Shown piece after piece: positions 1 to 8,381 of a stretch of DNA of 64,000 nt. The stretch lies in assembly GCF_000974985.2 (NCBI RefSeq), contig NZ_LAVA02000022.1, positions 1-64,000 of the forward strand, written 5' to 3'. The position numbers were made by a program, and so were the translations under genes. Position 1 is the first letter of the stretch; every line of letters starts with the position of its first letter. Below the pieces are notes generated by a model. That model searched no databases. It was not told the origin of the DNA and was given only the letters and a program-made list of their open reading frames with translations. Origin of the DNA: Streptomyces mangrovisoli (lineage in GTDB: Bacteria > Actinomycetota > Actinomycetes > Streptomycetales > Streptomycetaceae).

Positions 1-12
1 CCCGCCGCCCCC

Positions 13-1293
13 GTGGCCTCCCCCTGGATCACCGGGGAGGGGCGCCTGATCCGCGACCGGGTGCGAGAACTGATCCCGCTGATCCGCTCCCGGGCCCGGG
101 AGGGCGAACAGATCGGGGCCCTGACCCCCGAGGTGCTCCAGGCGATCGACGACGCCGGTGTGTTCCGTATGTCCATGCCGGTCGAGTGGGGCGGGTACGG
201 GCTCGGGGCGCGGGACCTGGTCGAGGTGATCGCCGCGCTCAGCGAGGGCGACGGTTCCGCGGGATGGGCCGGGTTCGTCGGCGTCGGCGTCAAGAACGTG
301 CTCGCGATGGACGAGCAGGTCGTCGACGAGGTGCGTGCCGAGACCGCGGACCGGGTCGGTCCGGCCGTCGTGGGCGCCTCCGTGTTCGCGACGAAGGTCG
401 GCGCCGCCCGGCCCGTCGAGGGCGGCTGGATGGTCAAGGGCCAGTGGGCCTTCGGCAGTTGCTGCAAGCACGCGAACTGGTCGCTGGTCGGCGTCGAGTA
501 CGACCCCGAGGCCGGCGGCGGCAGCGGGCGCGGCATGGCCGCGCTCCGCCGCGAGCAGTACGAGATCCTCGACGACTGGCACGTCATGGGTCTTTCGGGA
601 TCGGCCAGCAACAGCCTGCGCGTGCGGGACGAGGTGTTCGTCCCGGCCCACCGCTTCATCGACCTGGGTGAGTTCCCGCCGCGGCTGCAGCGGATACGCG
701 ACCGCTACACGGGCTTCGGGTACGGGCAGCACGGTCTGGCGCTGCTGCTCTGCGCGACGCTCGCGAACCTCGCGATCACCCTGGGCATGGCGCGGGGAGC
801 GCTCGACTGCTTCGCCGAACAGGCCACCCGGCGCAAGCCGTTCACGCTGCCCTACCCCACGATCGGCGACATGGCGTCCGCCCAGGTCGCGGCGGGCAAG
901 GCGGTGGCGATGATCAACGTCGCCGCGGCGACCATCGAGGGCGCGGCCGACCAGATCGACGCCCGCACCGCGGAGGGACTCGACTTCACCCCGCAGGAGG
1001 AGTCCGAGATCAGCCTCTCCGTCGCGTACGCCGCCAACCTGTGCGAGGACGCGATCAACCTCCTCCAGAAGACGATCGGTTCGTCCACGGTCGCGCTGTC
1101 CAACCCGATCCAGCGGTTCGTCCGCGACGCCCGCGTGCTCACCTCGCACGGCGCGATCCGCATCGACCCGCTGGCGGAGCAGAACGGGCGCCGGGTCCTC
1201 GGCCTGCCCCCCTTCCCCATGATCGGCGGCGCCGTCCCCGAGCGCCGCGCCACCTCCGACCTTCCCAACGACAAGGAGTCCGTGCGCGCATGA
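13..1293 (+). CDS. Flavin-dependent monooxygenase / acyl-CoA dehydrogenase-fold protein (possibly 5'-incomplete)
   Basis: A protein of about 426 residues with the acyl-CoA dehydrogenase fold. The N-terminal helical part carries a PVEWGGYGLGARD segment (about 56-68). The middle beta domain has WAFGSC at 145-150, which resembles the group D flavin monooxygenases (HsaA/HpaB-C2 type) more than a true acyl-CoA dehydrogenase, and there is a C-terminal four-helix region. These enzymes usually hydroxylate aromatic or polyketide substrates with reduced flavin from a partner reductase; no reductase is seen here. The frame is open to the window edge, so the GTG at 13 may not be the real start. Its stop overlaps the next start (ATGA). 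It is paralogous to the gene at 1811. The substrate is unknown. Confidence 0.75.
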   Translation: MASPWITGEGRLIRDRVRELIPLIRSRAREGEQIGALTPEVLQAIDDAGVFRMSMPVEWGGYGLGARDLVEVIAALSEGDGSAGWAGFVGVGVKNVLAMDEQVVDEVRAETADRVGPAVVGASVFATKVGAARPVEGGWMVKGQWAFGSCCKHANWSLVGVEYDPEAGGGSGRGMAALRREQYEILDDWHVMGLSGSASNSLRVRDEVFVPAHRFIDLGEFPPRLQRIRDRYTGFGYGQHGLALLLCATLANLAITLGMARGALDCFAEQATRRKPFTLPYPTIGDMASAQVAAGKAVAMINVAAATIEGAADQIDARTAEGLDFTPQEESEISLSVAYAANLCEDAINLLQKTIGSSTVALSNPIQRFVRDARVLTSHGAIRIDPLAEQNGRRVLGLPPFPMIGGAVPERRATSDLPNDKESVRA

Positions 1294-1805
1294 ACGACTT
1301 CAGCGTCATCGACGGTGTCGCCCGCATCCACGATCCCGAGCTCTACGGGACCTGGCTCGACCGGGAGGACTACAAGGCCGCCGTCGCGCAGGCCGACACC
1401 CCCGAACGGACCGCCGTGAAGCGTCTGTTGATCGACTTCGAGGCGGACCTCGCCCGCATGGTGCGCGACGGCACGGTCCAGGAGGACGTCGTCGACGTGC
1501 TGAAGCGGTACGTCGTCGAGGACTACGTCCAGCACGACCCGAACACGCCCGGCGACGGCCTGGACAACCTCATCGAACACTTCCGCCATGTCCCGACCGG
1601 CAACGGCACCCCGCCCCCGGTGGTGAACGTGACCCTGGACGGCGATCTGGCGTGCGTGATGATGAAGCAGCCGCTGCCGGATCCGGCGGCCCCCGAGGAG
1701 ACGTACGACTGGTACATCCTCACGGTGTTCCGTGTGCGGGACGGCAAACTCGCCGAGCACTGGAGCGCGTTCCGCAAGATGTCCGCGCCGCTGCCCGGGG
1801 AGTGA
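1290..1805 (+). CDS. SnoaL-like / NTF2-fold protein
   Basis: A 171-residue protein with NTF2-like features: a helical N-terminus, then a hydrophobic strand region (VVNVTLDGDLACVMM, WYILTVFRVRDGKLAEHWSAF) typical of SnoaL-like proteins, a fold used by polyketide cyclases, isomerases and dehydratases. An AAGGAG ribosome binding site at 1272-1277 precedes ATG 1290, which overlaps the previous stop as ATGA, so the two genes are translationally coupled. It lies between two paralogous flavin monooxygenase-like genes, which suggests it acts on the same aromatic or polyketide-like intermediate. The exact reaction cannot be read from the sequence. Confidence 0.75.
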   Translation: MNDFSVIDGVARIHDPELYGTWLDREDYKAAVAQADTPERTAVKRLLIDFEADLARMVRDGTVQEDVVDVLKRYVVEDYVQHDPNTPGDGLDNLIEHFRHVPTGNGTPPPVVNVTLDGDLACVMMKQPLPDPAAPEETYDWYILTVFRVRDGKLAEHWSAFRKMSAPLPGE

Positions 1806-1810
1806 GGACC

Positions 1811-3163
1811 ATGACAACGCCATCCGTGCGCAGGTTCCCCGAGTCCCCCTATCTCACCGAGGAGGGACGGCGCATGCGGGACGCGGTGCGCGAGGCGGCG
1901 CCGGGCCTCGCCGAACGCGCCCGCGAGGGAGAGCTGTTGGGCACCCTCGCGCCCGAGACGGTCAAGGTGCTGCACGAGATCGGGGTGTTCCGCATCACCG
2001 TCCCGGTGGAGCTGGGCGGGTTCGCCTTCGGTGCCCGCGACACCATGGAACTGGTGCGTGAGCTCGGACGCGTGGACGGGTCGGCCGGCTGGACGGCCAT
2101 CGTCTCCAGCGCGTCCCGCAGCGCGCTCGCCCTCGGCGACCGGGTGCGGGACGAGGTCTTCGCCGACGTCGGGACCTGGCAGGGGCCGATCATGTTCGGC
2201 GCCACCGTCTTCGCGCCGAAGGTCGGCGACGGACGCCGGGTCGAGGGCGGCTACCTGGTCAAGGGCCGCTGGGCGTTCGGCAGCAGCTGCAGGATCGCGA
2301 AGTGGGGCTCGGTCGGTTTCGAGTACGACGACGAAGCGACCGGCGAGCGGCGCCGCGCGATGGCCCTGCTGTCCCGGGACCAGTTCACGATCGTCGACGA
2401 CTGGCAGGTCATGGGCATGAGCGCCACGTCGAGCAACAGCGTGCGGGCCGACGAGGAGGTGTTCGTCCCCGAGTACCGGGTCATCCACATGCAGGACATG
2501 ATGATCCGGATGGAGGCCCTCCGAGGGACGTACCAGGGACTCGGATTCATGCACTCGGCGACGGGGACCATGGTCGCCACGACGACCGCCTTCGCGGCGC
2601 TCGCGCTGGGCATGACCGAGGGCGCGCTCACCGCCTTCGTCGAACAGGCCGCCAGGCGGCCGCCGTTCAACCTGCCGTATCCGACCATGGCCGACATGGC
2701 GTCGATCCAGGTCGTGGCGGGGAAGGCGCGGGCCGTCGTCAACACGGCCGCGGCGGTCGTCGAACGCCAGGCGGACGAGATCGACCGGCGCGCGCTGGCG
2801 GGCGAGGACTTCCACCCGTGGGACGAGCCGGAGATCACGATGGACCTCGTCCATCAGATCCACGCCTGCCTCCAGGTGATCGACGGGCTGCAACTGGCGC
2901 TCGGTTCCTCGACCGTGGGCCTGCACAACCCGATCCAGCGCTTCGTCCGGGACGTGCATGTGCTGGCGACCCACGGCGCGTTCCGGATCGACCCCATGGC
3001 CGAGATCAACGGCCGGGACCTCTTCGGCCGGGAGCCGCTCCCGGTGCTGGCCGCCCTCGGCGCGCCGCCCCCCGGCGGGACACCCCCCGCCGGGACGCCC
3101 CCGCCGCCGGCCCGGCCCCCGGCCGGTGCCGGCCTCCCCGTACCGGTGCCGCGACCCGCCTGA
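1811..3163 (+). CDS. Flavin-dependent monooxygenase / acyl-CoA dehydrogenase-fold protein
   Basis: A 450-residue paralogue of the gene at 13. It shares the N-terminal VELGGFAFGARDTMELV segment, WAFGSSC at 154-160, the DDWQVMGMS...SNSV strand region and the closing PIQRFVRDVHVLATHGAFRIDPMAE helix. Family knowledge suggests an FMNH2/FADH2-dependent oxygenase of group D. It starts at ATG 1811, five bases after the SnoaL-like stop, so all three genes probably form one operon. The last 35 residues are a proline-rich tail (APPPGGTPPAGTPPPP) absent from the first copy. The two copies may form a hetero-oligomer or catalyse sequential steps; this is inference. Confidence 0.78.
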   Translation: MTTPSVRRFPESPYLTEEGRRMRDAVREAAPGLAERAREGELLGTLAPETVKVLHEIGVFRITVPVELGGFAFGARDTMELVRELGRVDGSAGWTAIVSSASRSALALGDRVRDEVFADVGTWQGPIMFGATVFAPKVGDGRRVEGGYLVKGRWAFGSSCRIAKWGSVGFEYDDEATGERRRAMALLSRDQFTIVDDWQVMGMSATSSNSVRADEEVFVPEYRVIHMQDMMIRMEALRGTYQGLGFMHSATGTMVATTTAFAALALGMTEGALTAFVEQAARRPPFNLPYPTMADMASIQVVAGKARAVVNTAAAVVERQADEIDRRALAGEDFHPWDEPEITMDLVHQIHACLQVIDGLQLALGSSTVGLHNPIQRFVRDVHVLATHGAFRIDPMAEINGRDLFGREPLPVLAALGAPPPGGTPPAGTPPPPARPPAGAGLPVPVPRPA

Positions 3164-3178
3164 CGGTCCGTGGTCCCA

Positions 3179-3221
3179 CGCCCCGTCGGCCTCCTTCCCG
3201 AGCCGATCCGCCGACGGGGCG
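3179..3221 (+). terminator. Possible intrinsic terminator hairpin
   Basis: A 12-bp perfect inverted repeat (CGCCCCGTCGGC at 3179-3190 and its complement at 3210-3221) with a 19-base loop lies between the monooxygenase stop and the MFS start. There is no U-tract, as is common in Streptomyces. It may only attenuate transcription into the downstream exporter. Confidence 0.4.
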
Positions 3222-3283
3222 CCTCGGCAACACCTCTCGTCGCGCCGAAGGGGTCGCGACGTATCCGCAACGGAGGCTTTTCC

Positions 3284-4624
3284 ATGACCACTTCCGTGCC
3301 GGCGGGCGACTTCGTCCCGCCTCCGTCCACGGCCGGCTGGCGGCCGTACCTCGTCGATCTCTGGAAGGCGCCGGCGAGGGCCAGGGCCGCGCTGGCGGGC
3401 AGTCTCCTCCTCATGCTGGTGAGCCCGTCCGGGCTCTCCGCCATGACGACGTACATCGTGCCGGCGTTCTCGAGGGACACCGGCACCCGGCCGGCCGACG
3501 GCATTCTCGTGTTCGTGACCCTTCCCCTGCTGGTCGGGCCCGTCGTCCTGCCCTTCGCGGGCCGCCTGACGGACCGGCTGGGCGCCCGCAGGGTCGCGGT
3601 CCCGGCGGGGGTCGCGTACGCCGCGACGACGGCCCTCGTCCCGCTGTGCGCCCCGAGCGTGCCACTGGTGGCGGTCATGCTGATCCTGGCGGCCGTCTGC
3701 GGCTTCATGGCGAGCCTCGGTGTCGTCTTCAAGGTGGTCTCCACCTGGCTGCCGCAGCACAAGGGGGTCGGATTCGCGCTCATCGGCGTCGTGTCCAGCC
3801 TCGGCGCCGCGGTGTTCTCGCCGGTGTTCCAGTGGCTGATCAGCGGCGGCGGGGGCCTCGGCTGGAAGGGGACCTACTTCGTCGCCGCCGGGCTGATCGC
3901 GGTCGTGGCGCTGCCGACCGCCCTGTTCCTCGTCTCGGAACCGGCGGTGCCGACGGCGGTGCCGACGAAAGCCCCGCCACCGCTTCCCGGAGTGGAGCTG
4001 CGCAAGGCGCTGTCGACCCGCGTCTGGATCTCGATCACGGTCGCCCTCGCCCTCGCGGCGGCCGGCACGATGACCATGCGGCAGATAGCGGTCGACTTCT
4101 TCGGCGAGCGCGGATTCTCCGAGGCGACGGTCTCCCTCGCGGTGTCCGGGCTGTTCACGGCGTCCGTCGTGGGACTGTTCGTCGGCGGCCTCGCGCTGGA
4201 CCGGACCGACCGGCCCTGGGTGGTGGTCCCGATGCTCGCGGCGGTGCCGGCCGGACTCCTCGTCGGATTCCTCGACCACGGCTCGACGCCCCTGCTGTAC
4301 GTCACCATGTTCCTTCTCGGCTTCGCGTACGGCGCCGAGTCGGCGCTGGGCCCGTTCCTGATCGCGCGGTACTTCGGACTCGCCGCGTTCGGGCAGTTGC
4401 AGGGCCTGACGCTGGCGATCGCCACCCTGTCGCTCGGCCTGGCGCCGTACCTGGTCAGCGCGGCGGAGGGCTGGACCGGAAGCTACACCGGACCCGTGCT
4501 CACCCTGCTCGTGCTGACGCTGGCGGCGGTCGTCCTCACCGCCCTGCTCCCGAAGTTCCCGCCCGCCTGGGACACCGGCCGCACCCCCGACCGGACCACC
4601 GAACGGACCACCGATCCGGTGTGA
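3284..4624 (+). CDS. MFS transporter (12-TM, MCT/OFA-like)
   Basis: A 446-residue polytopic protein with about 12 hydrophobic helices. A motif-A-like loop GRLTDRLGARRVAVPAG lies between TM2 and TM3, and a long central loop (about 220-245) separates the two halves. It resembles monocarboxylate/oxalate-type MFS carriers. ATG 3284 is chosen because GGAGG at 3272-3276 precedes it; the in-frame sequence upstream is GC-rich linker. Its position right after the monooxygenase operon suggests export of a product or uptake of a substrate of that pathway. The substrate is unknown. Confidence 0.8.
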   Translation: MTTSVPAGDFVPPPSTAGWRPYLVDLWKAPARARAALAGSLLLMLVSPSGLSAMTTYIVPAFSRDTGTRPADGILVFVTLPLLVGPVVLPFAGRLTDRLGARRVAVPAGVAYAATTALVPLCAPSVPLVAVMLILAAVCGFMASLGVVFKVVSTWLPQHKGVGFALIGVVSSLGAAVFSPVFQWLISGGGGLGWKGTYFVAAGLIAVVALPTALFLVSEPAVPTAVPTKAPPPLPGVELRKALSTRVWISITVALALAAAGTMTMRQIAVDFFGERGFSEATVSLAVSGLFTASVVGLFVGGLALDRTDRPWVVVPMLAAVPAGLLVGFLDHGSTPLLYVTMFLLGFAYGAESALGPFLIARYFGLAAFGQLQGLTLAIATLSLGLAPYLVSAAEGWTGSYTGPVLTLLVLTLAAVVLTALLPKFPPAWDTGRTPDRTTERTTDPV

Positions 4625-4653
4625 CGAGGGCGCGGGGTCCCCGGAAACGACCG

Positions 4654-4687
4654 AGGGTGTGTGCCGGAATCCTCCGGCACACACCCT
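4654..4687. terminator. Bidirectional terminator hairpin (MFS / tRNA-Pro)
   Basis: A perfect 15-bp stem (4654-4668 with 4673-4687) closed by a 4-base loop. It sits between the stop of the MFS gene (plus) and the 3' end of tRNA-Pro (minus), so it can terminate both. The second tRNA-Pro copy has a hairpin of the same size but different sequence at the same position. Confidence 0.75.
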
Positions 4688-4705
4688 GACCTGTGACCTC
4701 ACAAG

Positions 4706-4779
<74 letters not shown>

Positions 4780-4824
4780 GCCCGCTGCCACGCGGGGTTG
4801 CCCGCGTGATCGCGCAGGTCAACC

Positions 4825-6252
4825 CTACCGTACGCGGACCGGGACCTCGGGCGTTCCGGCCGCCACCGGGGTGCCGAGGCGGGTGGGGCGGCCGACCGGG
4901 ACGAGGAGGGCGGCCAGGGCCGCGCCCGCGCACAGGACGGCGAGCAGGGTGAAGCCGTGGGTGTAGCCGGAGTCGTAGGGCAGGCCCGAGGGCTGGAGGC
5001 GGCCCGTGACCAGGACGCTGGTGACCGCGGCGCCGATGGAGCCGCCGATGGTGCGGATGTTGGCGTTCATGCCGGTCGCGGCTCCGGTCTGCTCCGGCGG
5101 TACGGCGCCCACGATCAGGTTGGCCATCGAGGCGAAGGCGAGGCCGATACCCAGGCCGAACACGCCCGCGACGGCGGCGATCTGCCACTGCGCGTCGTGC
5201 CACAGGGCGAGGAAGCCGAGGGCGACGGCGCCGAGCGCGGCCCCCGTGGTGAGCAGCGTCTTGGCGCCGAGGACCGGCTCCAGGCGGCCGCTCAGGACGC
5301 CCGAGAGGAACATCGCGAGCAGCATGGGCAGCATGAGCAGACCCGAGGCGGTGACGCTCGCGCCGAAGCCGTATCCGGCGCTCGACGGCGTCTGGACGAA
5401 GCCCGGCAGGAAGGACCAGATCGCGTACATGCCCGCGCCGAACAGCAGCGCGGCCGCGTTGGTGGTCCACACGGCGGGCAGCCGCAGCACGCGCAGGTCG
5501 ATCAGCGGGGTGCGCGAGCGGGCCTCGCTGCGCAGCCACAGCGCGAACAGCGCGGCCGCGGCGGCGAACAGGCCGATCACCCGGGCCGAGCCCCAGCCCC
5601 ACTGCCCGGCCTCGCTGAGCGGCAGCAGCAGCGCCACCAGCCAGGCGGAGAGGAGTACGGCGCCGCGCCAACTGACCTTGCCCTGGGCGCGGTTGGGTGA
5701 CTCGGGGACGTAGCGCAGGGCGATGAGCACGGTGATCGCGACGATCCCGACGGGCAGCCAGAACAGCCAGCGGTAGTCCAGCGCGCTGACGATGGGTCCG
5801 GCGGCGACCATGCCGACGCCGCCGCCCGCCGCGATCACGGCGGACAGGTTGCTGATGGAGCCGCTCACCTCGGCGGCGGCGAACTCGTCGCGGATGATGC
5901 CGAAGGAGAGTGGGAAGAGGGCGCCGCCGACGCCCTGGACGACCCGGGCGACGATCAGCACGCCGATGTTCGGCGCGAGCGCGGCGACGAGACACCCGAC
6001 GAGCACGGCCGCCAGTACCGCGACCAGGGTGCGCTTCTTGCCCATGAGGTCGCCGACCCGGCCGAGGATCGGGGTGAAGACCGAGGCGGACAGCAGGTAG
6101 GCCGTCATCACCCAGGTCGCGGTGGACTGTGACGTGTGCAGTGCGTGCTGGACGGTCGGCAGGGCCGGCGCTATCAGCGACTGGAGCATGGAGAACACGC
6201 CCGCGCCGGTCGCGAGGACCGCGAACGTCAGGCGGGTGGACTTGCGGGGCAT
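4825..6252 (-). CDS. DHA2-family (EmrB/QacA-like) drug efflux MFS transporter
   Basis: A 475-residue protein with about 14 hydrophobic helices. It has motif A GRVGDLMGKKRTL after TM2, the TM4-5 segment VARVVQGVGGALFPLSFG, and a late GIGLAFASMANLIVG segment typical of H+-antiporting multidrug exporters. ATG 6252 is chosen because GGAGAGG precedes it. The divergent TetR at 6444 and two operators in the shared promoter indicate that it is repressed by that regulator and induced by its substrate. The substrate is not known. Confidence 0.85.
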   Translation of the reverse strand: MPRKSTRLTFAVLATGAGVFSMLQSLIAPALPTVQHALHTSQSTATWVMTAYLLSASVFTPILGRVGDLMGKKRTLVAVLAAVLVGCLVAALAPNIGVLIVARVVQGVGGALFPLSFGIIRDEFAAAEVSGSISNLSAVIAAGGGVGMVAAGPIVSALDYRWLFWLPVGIVAITVLIALRYVPESPNRAQGKVSWRGAVLLSAWLVALLLPLSEAGQWGWGSARVIGLFAAAAALFALWLRSEARSRTPLIDLRVLRLPAVWTTNAAALLFGAGMYAIWSFLPGFVQTPSSAGYGFGASVTASGLLMLPMLLAMFLSGVLSGRLEPVLGAKTLLTTGAALGAVALGFLALWHDAQWQIAAVAGVFGLGIGLAFASMANLIVGAVPPEQTGAATGMNANIRTIGGSIGAAVTSVLVTGRLQPSGLPYDSGYTHGFTLLAVLCAGAALAALLVPVGRPTRLGTPVAAGTPEVPVRVR

Positions 6253-6372
6253 GAAAAGGCCTCTCCGAACGGTTCGCGGCCGCGTCGGACGGTCCGACGG
6301 TCGCCGCGAGGGGAGGAGTGTGGGAGTGCGTGGGGGTACGAAGGGGGCGCGCGCGGCCCCGCCACTGTTAAA

Positions 6373-6390
6373 GTGGAGGTACCCCTCCAC
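6373..6390. promoter_or_regulatory. TetR operator 1
   Basis: Inverted repeat GTGGAGG-TACC-CCTCCAC. Its centre is 22 bp (about two helical turns) from operator 2. It covers the -10 region of the exporter promoter. Confidence 0.7.
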
Positions 6391-6417
6391 TGTAGCGGAG
6401 GTACCCCTCCGTTTCAA
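6389..6417 (-). promoter_or_regulatory. Sigma-70-type promoter of the DHA2 exporter
   Basis: On the minus strand TTGAAA (6417-6412) and TACAGT (6394-6389) are separated by exactly 17 bases. The spacer contains operator 2 (6396-6411), and operator 1 starts inside the -10 element. A weaker plus-strand pair, TTAAAG (6368-6373) and TGTAGC (6391-6396), also has a 17-bp spacer and could drive the TetR gene. This is the classical layout for mutual repression of a divergent pair. Confidence 0.65.
6396..6411. promoter_or_regulatory. TetR operator 2
   Basis: Inverted repeat CGGAGG-TACC-CCTCCG, sharing the 14-bp core GGAGGTACCCCTCC with operator 1. It fills the -35/-10 spacer of the minus-strand promoter. 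Confidence 0.7.
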
Positions 6418-6443
6418 CCCGTAGCGCCCCCTGGGAGGCAGCA

Positions 6444-7022
6444 GTGACGCCCCAGTCGTTCCCGGTCGGCGAGATCGTCGCGTCCCGGCGCCCGCACCGT
6501 AAGGACGCGGCCCGCAACTACGACGCCCTGATCGCGGCCGCGCGCGAGGCGTTCGCGCAGCACGGGGCGGAGGCGTCGCTGGAGGACGTCGCCCGGCGCG
6601 CTGGCGTCGGCATCGGCACGCTGTACCGGAACTTCCCCACCCGCCGCGACCTCTTCGAGTCCGTCTACGCGGACGAGGTGAACGCGCTGGTCCGGGCGGC
6701 CGCCGAGGTGGCGGACCGGGAACCGTGGGAGGCGCTGACGGCCTGGCTGAAGCGGTTCACCGAGTACATGGTGACCAAGCGGGCCGTACGGGAGGCGCTG
6801 GACGACGAGTCGGAGATCTTCCAGGCGTGCCGGGACTCGATGTACGCGGCGGGCGGCCCGCTCCTCGACCGGGCGCAGGCGGCGGGCCTGGCCCGCACCG
6901 ACATGGACTTCTCCGACCTGCTGCGGCTGGTCGCGGGCGTCCTCGGCACCACCTTCGACGACGACGTCCAGCGCGACCGCGTGCTCGCGATCGCGCTGGA
7001 CGGGGTGCGGACGGGAGGCTGA
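6444..7022 (+). CDS. TetR family regulator of the divergent DHA2 exporter
   Basis: A 192-residue TetR repressor. The helix-turn-helix SLEDVARRAGVGIGTLYRNF spans 45-64 and is followed by a helical ligand-binding domain. GTG 6444 follows a GGGAGG ribosome binding site at 6431-6436. The gene is divergent from the DHA2 exporter, and two matched operators lie in the 190-bp intergenic region, so autoregulation plus repression of the pump is the likely role. The ligand is unknown. Confidence 0.85.
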   Translation: MTPQSFPVGEIVASRRPHRKDAARNYDALIAAAREAFAQHGAEASLEDVARRAGVGIGTLYRNFPTRRDLFESVYADEVNALVRAAAEVADREPWEALTAWLKRFTEYMVTKRAVREALDDESEIFQACRDSMYAAGGPLLDRAQAAGLARTDMDFSDLLRLVAGVLGTTFDDDVQRDRVLAIALDGVRTGG

Positions 7023-7041
7023 CCTCCGAGAAGCCGGCCGG

Positions 7042-8244
7042 TCAGTTGGTCAGCGGGTTGTCCGGGGCCAGGGCCTGGGAGATGCGCTCGGCGATCGTGA
7101 CCGCGGTGTTGTCGCTCGGGGCGTTCGGGCCGGTCGTCGTGGACACCGCGATCGCGAGCCGCTGTTCGGGCAGGTACGCCTGGATCGCCGCGTAGCCGGA
7201 GAACGACGGGTTCGACAGCACCCAGCCGTCCTTGTAGATCACGCCGAGCCCGAAGTGGGAGTCCGGCGTCTGCGGCAGGCAGATCGTCGCCGGGCAGTTC
7301 GCGGTCGGCTTGCCGAGGCCGACGGTGCCCGGGTCCAGCTGCGTCTTGTAGCCCTGCTCGGACAGCAGCTCGCCGGCGCCGATCCCCTCGGCCGACCGGG
7401 CCAGGTCGCAGATGTCCTGGGTCAGGACGGCGCCCGGCGCGGTGGTCCAGGACGGGTCCCAGTACGTGGACTCCTGGTTGATGTCGCCCACCACCTGGTA
7501 GGCGTGCAGCACGGGCGCGGGGATGGCGGGGGTGTAGCCGTTGCGGGTCTGGCGCAGATCCAGCGGGTCCATCACCCGCTCCTGGAGCAGGTGGTCGAGG
7601 CGGACGCCGGTGATCTTCTCCAGGGCGAGGCCCAGCAGCACGAAGTTGGCGTGCGAGTAGCTCCAGTTGGTGCCCGGCTCGTACCAGAGCGTGTGGCGGA
7701 AGGGGAAGGCGAGCAGTTCGCGCGGCGTCCAGTGCTTGAACGGGTGGGCGTTCAGCACCGCCAGGAACGCCGGGTCGGTGACGTAGTCGTGCAGCCCGGA
7801 CGTGGAGGCGCCGAGCATCCGCAGGGTGATCTTCTTGCCGTGCGGCACCCACGGCAGCCAGCGGGAGACGGGGTCGTCCAGGCTCACCTTGCCCTCGTCG
7901 GCCAGCTGCGTCAGCACGGTGCCCATGTAGACGATGCCGACGGAGCCGGTGCGGAAGTGCATCGCCGGGGTGGCGGGCGCGCCGTACATCGACGTCCCGA
8001 CGGCGTCCGTGACGACGTCCCGTCCGTCGATCGTGACCTTGACCAGGGCGGCCTTCAGGTCGAGGTCGCTCAGGGCGGCGCGGGTGATGCCGCGGACGGT
8101 GCGGGCCGCGCCGCCGGCGTGCTGCCCGGTGAGGACGCAGCCGCGCTCGGGGCGGGCGGCCGCGACGGCTCCGGTGGTCTGGAGGGTCACGGAGAGGAGG
8201 GCGACGGCGCAGAGCCACGCCGTACGAGTTCGGGCTCGGGTCAT
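7042..8244 (-). CDS. Exported serine-hydrolase-fold protein (beta-lactamase/DD-peptidase family) with degenerate active site
   Basis: A 400-residue protein with an N-terminal signal peptide (TAWLCAVALLSVTLQTTGAVAAA, ending about residue 30) and the class C beta-lactamase / D-Ala-D-Ala carboxypeptidase fold (QLADEGKVSLDDPVSRWLPW; WSYSHANFVLLGLALEKITG). The nucleophile motif reads S101-V-G-I104, so the usual SxxK lysine is replaced by isoleucine. The second motif reads Y196-S-H instead of Y-x-N, and no clear KTG/HxG is seen. It may be catalytically altered or non-enzymatic. A CATAGT hexamer ends five bases before the ATG, so the transcript may be leaderless. Confidence 0.78.
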   Translation of the reverse strand: MTRARTRTAWLCAVALLSVTLQTTGAVAAARPERGCVLTGQHAGGAARTVRGITRAALSDLDLKAALVKVTIDGRDVVTDAVGTSMYGAPATPAMHFRTGSVGIVYMGTVLTQLADEGKVSLDDPVSRWLPWVPHGKKITLRMLGASTSGLHDYVTDPAFLAVLNAHPFKHWTPRELLAFPFRHTLWYEPGTNWSYSHANFVLLGLALEKITGVRLDHLLQERVMDPLDLRQTRNGYTPAIPAPVLHAYQVVGDINQESTYWDPSWTTAPGAVLTQDICDLARSAEGIGAGELLSEQGYKTQLDPGTVGLGKPTANCPATICLPQTPDSHFGLGVIYKDGWVLSNPSFSGYAAIQAYLPEQRLAIAVSTTTGPNAPSDNTAVTIAERISQALAPDNPLTN

Positions 8245-8381
8245 GGCCCACTATGGTCAGCGCGCGTCCCGCCCGACGGGCCCGACACTCCCCCGGGCAC
8301 CCGGACGGCCGATCCACGTCAGGCGGCCGCGCACCGGGCCGCGGACGGGCCCGGGACGCCGCAACCGCGCCCTCCCGACGC

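Noticed and set aside
1523..4702. A long minus-strand open frame (over 1000 codons) opposite the monooxygenase and MFS genes
   Set aside because: It is Arg/Gly/Asp-rich with no recognisable domain and lies antisense to well-supported genes; such frames are produced by GC-rich codon bias.
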